The notes under the pieces were generated by a model, which saw only the letters and a program-made list of their open reading frames with translations, had not been told where the DNA came from and did no database searches. Of a stretch of 64,000 bases of DNA, positions 56,417 through 64,000 are shown one piece after another. Position numbers and translations under genes: made by a program. This stretch comes from Lindgomyces ingoldianus (lineage: Eukaryota > Ascomycota > Dothideomycetes > Pleosporales > Lindgomycetaceae), in the NCBI RefSeq assembly GCF_010093535.1, contig NW_022985170.1:194990-258989 (forward strand), given 5' to 3'. The first letter of the stretch is position 1, and the number at the start of each line of letters is the position of its first letter.

Positions 56417-58738
56417 ATGGCACCCAACGAGACCCCGGCGGCTCTTCCGGGCAAGAAGCGCCGAATTGGCGTCATGACTAGCGGCGGCGATGCCCCCGGA
56501 ATGAACGGCTCTGTGCGAGCGGTTGTCCGGATGGCCCTACATTACGGCTGCGAGGCCTATGCCATATACGAGGGCTACGATGGCCTCGTCAAGGGCGGCA
56601 GCCTCATCAAGCAAGTCGGATGGGAAGACGTCCGTGGCTTTCTGTCCGAGGGCGGCACATTGATTGGCACGGCAAGATGTATGGAGTTCATGGAGCGAGC
56701 TGGACGGCTACTGGCCGCAAAGCACATGATCGAGACGGGAATGGATGCCTTGGTCATCTGTGGTGGTGATGGCAGTCTGACTGGAGCAGACAAGTTCCGA
56801 GCCGAATGGCCCGGCCTGCTGAAAGAGCTTGTGGAAAAGAGCGAGTTGACCCAAGAGCAGGTGGCGCCCTTCACCCACCTCAACATCGTGGGCCTTGTCG
56901 GCTCTATTGACAACGATCTCTCCATGACCGATGCTACCATTGGATGCTACTCCTCTCTTGCCCGAATCTGTGAGGCCGTGGACTCGGTAGACACCACAGC
57001 AACCTCGCATCAGCGTGCGTTCGTCATCGAAGTCATGGGCAGGCACTGTGGCTGGCTTGCTCTCATGGCTGGAGTGAGCACAGGAGCTGATTTTGTTTTC
57101 ATCCCCGAAATACCCCCTCCTGAGAACTGGGAAGATCAAATGTGCAAGATCATCAAGAAACACCGCGATATGGGGAAGCGGAAGACAATCGTAATTGTTG
57201 CTGAGGGCGCCCACGACAGGAATCTCCACAAAATCACACCCCAACATGTCAAGGACCTCCTGTCGAACAAGGCCAAACTAGATACCAGGATCACAACCTT
57301 GGGGCATGTACAGCGAGGTGGGACACCATGTGCCTACGATCGCATGCTCGCGACCCTCCAAGGGGTCGAAGCCGTGAAGGCTGTCCTTGAGGCAACCCCA
57401 GAGACGCCCAGCCCGGTTATTTGTATGATTGAGAACAAAATTGTCCGGCGACCGCTTCTCGAAGCAGTTGCACAGACTAAGGAGGTCGCGACCGCCATCC
57501 ACGCCAAAGACTTCGACCGCGCAATGGCCCTCCGCGATGCTGAGTTCGCCGAGTACTGGCAGGCCTACCAAATCACTACGGCCGCTGACCAGCCTAATCT
57601 CATGCTGCCCCAAGAGAAGCGTATGCGCATTGGTATCATCCATGTAGGTGCACCGGCCGGAGGTATGAACGCAGCAACACGTGCTGCCGTGGCATACTGC
57701 TTAGCCCGAGGTCACACTCCCATCGCTCTGCACAACGGGTTCCCGGGCCTGATTCGGCATCACAGCGACGAGCCCACGGGAGCTGTTCGGGAGATATCGT
57801 GGCTTGATGCTGAGGGTTGGGCTAGCAAAGGTGGCTCTGAGATTGGAACGAATCGCGGACTTCCCTCCGAGGATCTTGAAACAGTGTCCATGGTCTTTAC
57901 CAAGTATAACATCCAAGCACTATTCGTTGTGGGTGGCTTCGAAGCCTTCACTGCCGTCAGCGAACTCAGAAAAGGACGCGAGCATTACAAGTCTTTCAAA
58001 ATTCCCATGGTTATTCTGCCAGCCACCATCAGCAACAACGTTCCTGGTACGGAATACTCAATTGGCAGCGACACGTGCTTGAATGCCCTAATCCAGTACT
58101 GTGATGCCTGCCGACAGTCGGCGTCGGCGTCTCGAAGACGAGTCTTCGTCATCGAAACTCAAGGAGGAGAATCTGGCTATATTGCTACTGTCGCTGGTCT
58201 TTCGATCGGTGCTCTCGCAGTCTACACTCCGGAGGATGGTATCTCGCTTAAGATGCTTGACCGCGACATCGACCATCTCCGAGATGTGTTCCTGAAAGAC
58301 AAGGGCCAAAATCGCGCTGGCAAGATTATCCTGGTCAATGAAAAGGCTTCAAAGACGTATTCTGTCCAGATCATTGCAGACATGATTGCAGAGGCCGGGA
58401 AGGGTAAATTCGAGTCCCGGCATGGTGTCCCAGGTCACTTCCAACAAGGCACTACACCATCTCCAATGGACCGCGTCCGAGCTGTTCGTTTCGGCGTCAA
58501 GAGTCTACAACACCTCGAATCGTACGCAGGCAAGAGCAGAGACGAGATTGATGATGACGCAATGAGCGCCGTCGTCATTGGCATCAAGGGCGCCAAGGTC
58601 CTCTTCTCCCCAATGGAAACAGTGGAGAAGAAGGAAACGGATTGGAAGCTTCGAAGGCCTAAGAACGAGTTCTGGATGGGTTTGAAGGACATTGTGGATA
58701 CACTTTCTGGTCGCCCGAAGAGGCCCCTGAAAGAGTGA
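56417..58738 (+). CDS. ATP-dependent 6-phosphofructokinase
   Basis: Intronless coding region of 773 residues from the ATG at 56417, near the usual length of filamentous-fungal phosphofructokinase. It phosphorylates fructose 6-phosphate to the 1,6-bisphosphate, the committed step of cytosolic glycolysis. It is the fused, duplicated eukaryotic form. The N-terminal half is catalytic: MTSGGDAPGMN at 20-30, GGDGS, the loop GSIDND at 162-167 with Asp165 as the expected base, and MGRHCGW at 207-213 for substrate binding. The C-terminal half begins near 395 (MRIGIIHVGAPAGGMN) and has lost the catalytic GGDG/TIDND pattern (GGFEAF, ATISNN), as expected for the allosteric half that binds effectors such as fructose 2,6-bisphosphate. 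Codon use is GC-ending and biased, in line with high expression. ETR1 follows on the same strand. Confidence 0.96.
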   Translation: MAPNETPAALPGKKRRIGVMTSGGDAPGMNGSVRAVVRMALHYGCEAYAIYEGYDGLVKGGSLIKQVGWEDVRGFLSEGGTLIGTARCMEFMERAGRLLAAKHMIETGMDALVICGGDGSLTGADKFRAEWPGLLKELVEKSELTQEQVAPFTHLNIVGLVGSIDNDLSMTDATIGCYSSLARICEAVDSVDTTATSHQRAFVIEVMGRHCGWLALMAGVSTGADFVFIPEIPPPENWEDQMCKIIKKHRDMGKRKTIVIVAEGAHDRNLHKITPQHVKDLLSNKAKLDTRITTLGHVQRGGTPCAYDRMLATLQGVEAVKAVLEATPETPSPVICMIENKIVRRPLLEAVAQTKEVATAIHAKDFDRAMALRDAEFAEYWQAYQITTAADQPNLMLPQEKRMRIGIIHVGAPAGGMNAATRAAVAYCLARGHTPIALHNGFPGLIRHHSDEPTGAVREISWLDAEGWASKGGSEIGTNRGLPSEDLETVSMVFTKYNIQALFVVGGFEAFTAVSELRKGREHYKSFKIPMVILPATISNNVPGTEYSIGSDTCLNALIQYCDACRQSASASRRRVFVIETQGGESGYIATVAGLSIGALAVYTPEDGISLKMLDRDIDHLRDVFLKDKGQNRAGKIILVNEKASKTYSVQIIADMIAEAGKGKFESRHGVPGHFQQGTTPSPMDRVRAVRFGVKSLQHLESYAGKSRDEIDDDAMSAVVIGIKGAKVLFSPMETVEKKETDWKLRRPKNEFWMGLKDIVDTLSGRPKRPLKE

Positions 58739-59180
58739 GCTATCCGGTGGTTTGATGGATTGGTACTGCTCTGCTTGTTTGTGATACCTGCTTGTAGATA
58801 TTGAGTTGCCCCTACTCTCTTGAGTATTAGTTTATGAGGAAATGAGGCGCACGTTTGGTAGTCGGTTTGCATAGCTAGAAAAATACCGGGTTTTATTAGC
58901 CTTCTTATATCCTTGTTTATGATTGATAGTGTGAAACCTTGGATGCGAAGTATTATTATATTGTAAACATGTACGAGATCATGGCCTTTATAGAGAACCA
59001 TCTCTTAATTCTCTCTTGGTGGTCTTCTAGCTTCTATCGCTGTGAAGCACCATTTCATCCTGACGTCTCCGAAACCTCGGCTGACCCCACGTCATAGCTC
59101 CCGAGCCCATCGAATCTCATCTGACCTCAAAATTGCATATCTTAACCACGACGTCCTCTCCCCCTCCCACATCCAGCGCA
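58739..59180. other. Intergenic region between phosphofructokinase and ETR1
   Basis: It holds the phosphofructokinase 3'UTR, which is AT-rich, and the short ETR1 promoter. Nothing else seen. Confidence 0.5.
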
Positions 59181-60434
59181 ATGGCCTCCAAAACCCTCTC
59201 CCCAGCTCCGCTCCGCCCTCTACTATCCCAATCCTCTCAAAAGTCTCTACAATGTCTCCGCAAGCGGCCCCTCCAACCCCTCTCGCATTCTAACGCCAAC
59301 ACGCAACCACAACCTCAACGCCGCCACATCTCGGCCTATGGCTACGAACAAGCCAAAGCCCTCACTTTCTCGCAATACGGCGAGCCCTCGGGTGTCCTCT
59401 CTCTCCACAGCCACTCCATCTCCCCACCACATGGCAACCTTATGACGCTGCGGTTCCTGGCCTCGCCTATTAACCCCGCCGATATTAACCAGATCCAAGG
59501 CGTGTACCCGTCAAAGCCCACATTTACAACCGCGCTAGGAACTGCAGATCCGATAGCGGTCGCGGGAAACGAAGGGGTTGCAGAGATCCTGGCGCTGGGG
59601 GATGCGGCGAAGAATGAGGGGTTTAAGCGGGGAGATTGGGTTATCATGAAAGGGCCTGGGTTTGGGACTTGGAGGACGCATGCTAGTGCAACTTCCAAAG
59701 ATGTGATAAAGCTAGGGGATGATGCTAGGCGGGGAATTACGGCTATTCAAGCGGGCACGGTCAGTATTAACCCGTGCACAGCATATAGGATGTTAGGCGA
59801 CTTCGTGAAATTGGAAGAAGGGGAATGGGTTATCCAGAACGGCGCGAATTCCGGCGTTGGACGCGCAGCGATCCAGCTTGCGAAGACTTGGGGGTTGAAA
59901 ACAATAAATGTTATCCGAGCGAGGGAAGACGACAAAGACGCATTGAAGCAAAATCTCATAGATATTGGCGCCGACGTCGTAATCACTGACGCCGAGCTAC
60001 AATCGCAGGGTATCAAGGACATGGCAGCAGAATGGACGTCTGGCGGCCGTGAACCCATCCGGCTGGCTCTCAACTGCGTAAACGGCAAACCAGCAACCGC
60101 GATGGCGAAACTCCTTGCTCCGCACTCGCACTTCGTGACATATGGTGCTATGTCCAAACAACCACTTACTATCCCAGCTAGCATGCTCATCTTCAAGGAT
60201 ATCCATTTCCATGGGTTTTGGGTGAGTAAGTGGGCAGAGTGGCATCCCGAGGAGAAGAAGAGAACGGTGGAGCATGTACTAGATTTGACGAGGAGAGGGG
60301 AGTTTAGAGATATGCCGTTTGAGGAGATTGCGTGGGAGTGGGAGACTAAGGGAGAGGAGTTGATACAGGCGGTTAAGGGGACGTTGGAGGGTTATCGGAA
60401 GGGCAAGGGTGTGTTTGTTTTTGGGAAGACATGA
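59181..60434 (+). CDS. ETR1: Mitochondrial trans-2-enoyl-ACP/CoA reductase
   Basis: Intronless, 417 residues from the ATG at 59181; the upstream in-frame start is not an ATG. The enzyme reduces enoyl thioesters with NADPH in mitochondrial fatty acid synthesis (type II), which supplies octanoate for lipoic acid. The first 50 residues are a mitochondrial presequence rich in Ser, Gln, Arg and Leu, ending near RRHISAYGYEQAKAL. The medium-chain reductase fold follows: SPINPADINQIQGVYP with Tyr109 as the likely catalytic Tyr, GNEGVAEIL, DWVIMKGPGFGTWRTH, the cofactor loop NGANSGVGRAAIQLAK, and CVNGKPATAMAKLL. The segment FHGFWVSKWAEWHP is also typical of this family. It lacks the zinc ligands of alcohol dehydrogenases, as expected. 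Length and order of motifs agree with yeast Etr1. Confidence 0.93.
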   Translation: MASKTLSPAPLRPLLSQSSQKSLQCLRKRPLQPLSHSNANTQPQPQRRHISAYGYEQAKALTFSQYGEPSGVLSLHSHSISPPHGNLMTLRFLASPINPADINQIQGVYPSKPTFTTALGTADPIAVAGNEGVAEILALGDAAKNEGFKRGDWVIMKGPGFGTWRTHASATSKDVIKLGDDARRGITAIQAGTVSINPCTAYRMLGDFVKLEEGEWVIQNGANSGVGRAAIQLAKTWGLKTINVIRAREDDKDALKQNLIDIGADVVITDAELQSQGIKDMAAEWTSGGREPIRLALNCVNGKPATAMAKLLAPHSHFVTYGAMSKQPLTIPASMLIFKDIHFHGFWVSKWAEWHPEEKKRTVEHVLDLTRRGEFRDMPFEEIAWEWETKGEELIQAVKGTLEGYRKGKGVFVFGKT

Positions 60435-60722
60435 GGAGGTGTAGGACAGAGTGGAGGGATAAGATGTACCGGGGAGTGATTTGATAGTAGAAGCTGGCTT
60501 CTGACTTGGTCTGAAAAATCAATAAGCACGCACGCACGATACCACATATGCAAGCTCGTCGAGGATATAAATAGCGAATTCAATGGGTCGTCCTTATCAC
60601 CCAGTCTAAGTGAGAAATCTCTTTACATGTTTCATAAACTATTCCAGACTAGAATATCTTGTCCTGGCGTCTGGTATTGAAACACAAATATACCTAAGGT
60701 CAGGGGTTCTCTTATAATCTAT

Positions 60723-62037
60723 CTATCCATTTTGCTTTTCCGCCTCCACTACAGCAACGACATCTTCGTCCAATTCCCGGGCAACTATGCTCAGAGCAGT
60801 GCAAACGGCCTCTATTTCGGATTCCGTCCCAGGGTAGAATCCTGGTAGCAGGACTGGCTGATTGACTGTGAAGGAGAAATACCCACTATACACGCGGTAG
60901 GGTAACCGCCCATTCGCAATTTCCATCTCATTGCTTTGGTCACGTATTGCACAGATATCCATCGGTGATCGCTTAAGGGAAGAGGGGTTCAGGGCACTGA
61001 CTTGTATCCTCCCAATTCATCCTCGGAGTAGGGAAAGGATAGCGTGTTGTTCCATATTCCCTGCATAATGATACCCTTTTGAATCCGTCTTAAACCTATC
61101 ACTAAGACATCTCGACGCCCTATTCACCACCCCCTGCCCTGCGCTAAAAATTCTGAAATGCAAGTCTCGGACCCTTCAAGTTATCCGTAGTAATGCCATA
61201 TAAACCCCGTCTGCCGACGGATCTCCAAAATAGTTCGCCCCCGTCAAATGCGGCCAGCTATTGCCGACGCCGAGATCAACAACGATAACCCCGCCTTAGC
61301 CCTCGAATCCATGCTATATGCTACTCCGCTGCCAGTGGCTTCTAGATGGGGCCAGGGGTTAAAGCAAATATCGTTGAGATAGAAGGTTGTGTGCTGGACT
61401 TGGGCCAGGGACACGATGGTTTGGATAACGGAGTTGCATGCGAGCGAGCCAGCGTTGATCCCGGGACCGCCATCGGATGCTAGCATTAGAGCGCCGTTAG
61501 AGGTGAGTGTGCGACCAGTGTTCAGGATCTGGAGACAGTTGAGGGGATCGATGGCGGATGGGACCCTGATGAGGTGGGTTTGCTGGGTTACTCTTGTTTA
61601 TCCGCAACAATTAGCTCAGAGCACGGTAAGATATGGGTATGGGCCAGGGTGAGGGGTATGTGAAACACACAGGCAGGATATATGGAGCAGTTGATGGATC
61701 CGCAAGGCAGATTATTGATCCCAGCATTAGATAAGGTTGCTCCGTGATGTCTCCAGTGAGTTCTACGACTATATATTTTCCATTAGAGCCGTTGCTTATA
61801 CTGTTAACATCGAGGCCGGGAGGGTAGTTGGAGAACTTGAGGTCACCTCTTGAGACAGTAATCTTTGGCAAGGATTAACTCGACTCCGCAGCAAACACGT
61901 ACTTATTTTCAGATATACTTGCCTGTAGGCTATTGATTGTAGTAAAAGTGAACAAGCTTGAGAGGCGGTCCTGCTACCTCCGAAACCCTCGCTAACTGAT
62001 AGGTGGAGAGAGCTGCGAGGCTCAACGCTCCAAACAT
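60723..62037 (-). pseudogene. Decayed gene for a secreted-type protein of unknown family
   Basis: Minus strand. An ATG at 62037 opens MFGALSLAALSTYQLARV, a plausible signal-peptide start, but the frame ends at a TAG near YYNQ. One base over, SLQASISENKYVFAAESS meets a TAA and then continues LPKITVSRGDLKFSNYPPGL... to CLADPSTAPYILPVCF. Further frames carry IRVPSAIDPLNCLQILNTG, ASDGGPGINAGSLACNS, HTTFYLNDICFNPWPHLEAT, then GNSWPHLTGANYFGDPSADG, LKGPRLAFQNF, and FPYSEDELGGYK. The last frame, 60962-60723, ends with LPYRVYSGYFSFTVNQPVLL... and a stop. All pieces are in one order and strand, with at least four frame changes or stops between them. I cannot name the family. Some gaps may be short introns, but the in-frame stop and the shift inside GVYMA...TTDNLKGP are hard to splice away. 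Confidence 0.6.
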
Positions 62038-62530
62038 CACCGGTGAAACTATGCCGCTTCAACAGAAGAGTTATGAGTGAATCCATCTTGGTTAATTAAT
62101 ACCTGCCCTTATATCCGAACATCAAGTGGTGGGAGGAAAAGATCGACAAGCTGCATATCTAATTTCTGCTCAATGTTTTGTGCGCAAGAAACAGTTGAGT
62201 TTTGACGTTATTATTCATCACAAATAATGGCTCGGATCCAGGCTTCACTCGCAAAAATGTTGAAGCATGTTCGATTTAGGTCAGCTGAGAGTTACCCCAT
62301 AGCCGATCCCCCAGTCCCGGCCAAACGGCAGCGCTTCCGTGCATGTCGATCGGAAAAGCAGGTCCAGCCATTGCTGTGTTATTAGGTACGGCACTTTGCC
62401 CGTTACAGATCACGTGACGGAGGTCGAAATGGTTGCCCTTGTGTTTCGGGAGCGTTTTAAGGTTCACTCATGCAATTGTGTTTATTTGTCCTTCAAATGA
62501 CAAAAATGCCGGTCTCTGCAACTTCAAACT
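62038..62530. other. Intergenic region
   Basis: Between the decayed gene and the 3' end of MED17, both on the minus strand. AT-rich with no credible ORF. Confidence 0.45.
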
Positions 62531-64000
62531 TCAACCCATGAAGCCCTTCACCGTCTTTTTGAAAGAAGTTGCATCTTTTCTACCATCCCAAATGATTTCA
62601 TTCTCGGTCATAGCCTCGCCGTGTACCTGCGGATTTGCAACACTGAGCTTCAGAGCGCCCCGAGCAAACTCGATAACGACGTCTTTCTTGGCCCGCTTTT
62701 TCCTTCCCTTCGTCCAAATACTGACTCGGGGAGGAATAATGTCTATTACAACTGCCCGTTCACCATATTCGAGAGGAAGTAGGGAATGTGTTAGATCGAG
62801 CGAGAGAATCCAGTCGAGATAATGTTCTAGCTCAGTAGCAGACGTGAATCTGAACTCTCGCTTCTGGTCCTGGGGCAAGTCCAGCACAACGCCCAAAGAA
62901 GGCGGAACAATGACTTTATATTCTGAGCCAAATATTGGAGCGCCCATATAGGTTCGTGTGTTAATGGTGATCAATTCAGGGCGAGTTTCGTTGGATGATG
63001 GAAGGGTCAGAGTCGCCGTGCCATCGAAAGGTTTCGAAAGGCTTCTTAAGATTTGATCTGCTACAGAAAGATCCTTGTCTTGCGGTTTTTTGAGCGCTTC
63101 TATAAGATGTGCCCAAGAATTCTCACGGACCACGTGAGAAGAGGTATTCAGACCAGCACTTGTCATGGCTGCGACCGTCAAATCCAAATAATTTTGCAGA
63201 GAATTGACCGCGCTTGTGTGATGGAAGAAGGTCAACATAGTGCGGAGGAGCGGTGGAGAAGGATGCACCCGTCGATTTTGCGTGAGCGGTGGAGGTACCT
63301 GGGATCGTCGATGCAATCGCATGTGATGTTCGTGAGCAAGGAGAATACGAAGGGCTTCAGCGATCTTCTGAGCAAGCCAGTCTTCAGAGCGGTCGTCGGC
63401 ATCTAAGAATTTGTCATCTCGCGCTACACAGTCGATTAAAACGATCCTATTAGTTTGGCCACCACCCAAATCCGGGACTGGGAGATGGATGCACGAGTCT
63501 CGCAACTGTACCCCAAAAGAGCCTAATTGACGGCGCTCCATCGACATCTCGTGATATAATTCCTCTTCGAATAACGAGTCTCGAGCGAGCTGGATTGACT
63601 TCTCGATCCCTAGGTCAGACAATTCTCCTTGTGGAGGGAGCGTTGAAGTCCCCAAGATCTTTCCGTTGGCGGTAACTCTGACTCGTAGTGTCTTCGGCTT
63701 CAGAGCAAGGGCTGGATCAAGGATAATGCTACCATCTTTGTCCATACGGAGAGGAGCCAAGCGGCGCGCCTTGAAGTGGTCGCTAGCTGAGACAGGGTTA
63801 GAAGGATGTCTGGGCAGTGGCGGATGAACATGCCTTCTTGGAAGCCATAGTGCACAGCAAATGGGGAGTGACGCGCATCTCTACGAAGCTTCTGGAGAGA
63901 CCAGCCTTTCTGAGAGACGGACAAAATCTCTCCCCAATACTTGGTTTCCTTGCGCACTTCCGTCTCGAGCTCGGTTGCCGCTTGAAGAATGTTGTCAATG
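62531..64000 (-). CDS. MED17: Mediator complex subunit 17 (3' part)
   Basis: Two exons are visible: 64000-63834 (its start lies beyond the window) and 63786-62531, together 474 residues of the C-terminal part. Med17 (yeast Srb4) is the core head subunit of Mediator that links activators to RNA polymerase II in the nucleus. Family features are the run YWGEILSVSQKGWSLQKLRR, then HSPFAVHYGFQE joined across the intron to ASDHFKARRLAPLRMD, an LFEEELYHEM helix, an LRILLAHEHHMRLHRR helix, and the Pro-rich PPPLTQNRRVHPSPPLLR stretch seen in fungal Srb4 proteins. The C-terminal part forms the beta-rich domain and ends at GFMG. The intron has a GC donor (GCATGT). I am confident of the family; the N-terminus is not available. 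Confidence 0.85.
63787..63833 (-). other. GC-AG intron in MED17
   Basis: The donor reads GAAG|GCATGT, the branch site TCTAAC, and the acceptor TCTCAG|CTAGC. Length 47 bases; splicing is in phase and joins YGFQE to ASDHF. Confidence 0.8.

Overview
The window is nuclear DNA of a filamentous ascomycete (Pezizomycotina). The protein families resemble those of Leotiomycetes, but that is an inference from remembered similarity, not a search. The evidence is short spliceosomal introns (about 46-94 bp, GTAAGT-like donors, CTAAC/CTAAT-like branch sites), a CFEM protein, a LaeA-like methyltransferase, a CorA-like transporter-domain protein, a cytochrome P450 and a Baeyer-Villiger monooxygenase, all beside ordinary eukaryotic housekeeping genes. 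There are no operons, rRNA, tRNA or CRISPR. I resolved most intron-exon structures by requiring GT-AG (or GC-AG) borders, a consistent reading phase and continuity of family motifs.

Layout. 0.4-6.1 kb: an alpha/beta hydrolase (+), mitoribosomal protein mL50 (-) and the actin-related protein ARP6 (-). 6.9-14.9 kb is an accessory-looking stretch: a small orphan ORF, a five-exon CorA-like membrane protein, a non-RD protein kinase and a decayed gene with frame breaks. 15-31 kb: a GCIP/CCNDBP1-like protein, a CFEM GPI-type surface protein (-), a 1331-residue disordered fungal protein (-) and the glucosidase II beta subunit (-), separated by two gene-free stretches of 3.1 and 3.5 kb. 31.8-37.5 kb: a protein with two copies of an unfamiliar Cys/His domain and an internal intron-containing duplication, then an Ecm33-like surface protein with a transmembrane tail.

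38-55.4 kb mixes tailoring and regulatory enzymes with conserved proteins: a Baeyer-Villiger monooxygenase (-), a coiled-coil protein with two SAP-like motifs (-), a single-pass membrane protein (+), a LaeA-like methyltransferase (-, nine exons, one GC-AG intron), a 4.1 kb gene-poor stretch holding a degenerate tandem repeat, a P450 (+) and a FAR1-type DNA-binding protein (+). 56.4-64 kb is again housekeeping: phosphofructokinase with a 5'UTR intron, mitochondrial enoyl reductase ETR1, a decayed gene for a secreted-type protein (-), and the 3' part of Mediator subunit MED17 (-), cut by the window edge.

The genes do not form one pathway. The most unusual items are the tandem Cys/His domain gene at 31.9-35.4 kb, the two decayed genes (14.1-14.9 and 60.7-62.0 kb), the HNEL terminus of glucosidase II beta, two GC-AG introns, and nested inverted repeats near 1.95 kb. 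A small oxidation cluster (monooxygenase, methyltransferase, P450, FAR1 regulator) can be imagined, but no backbone synthase is present.
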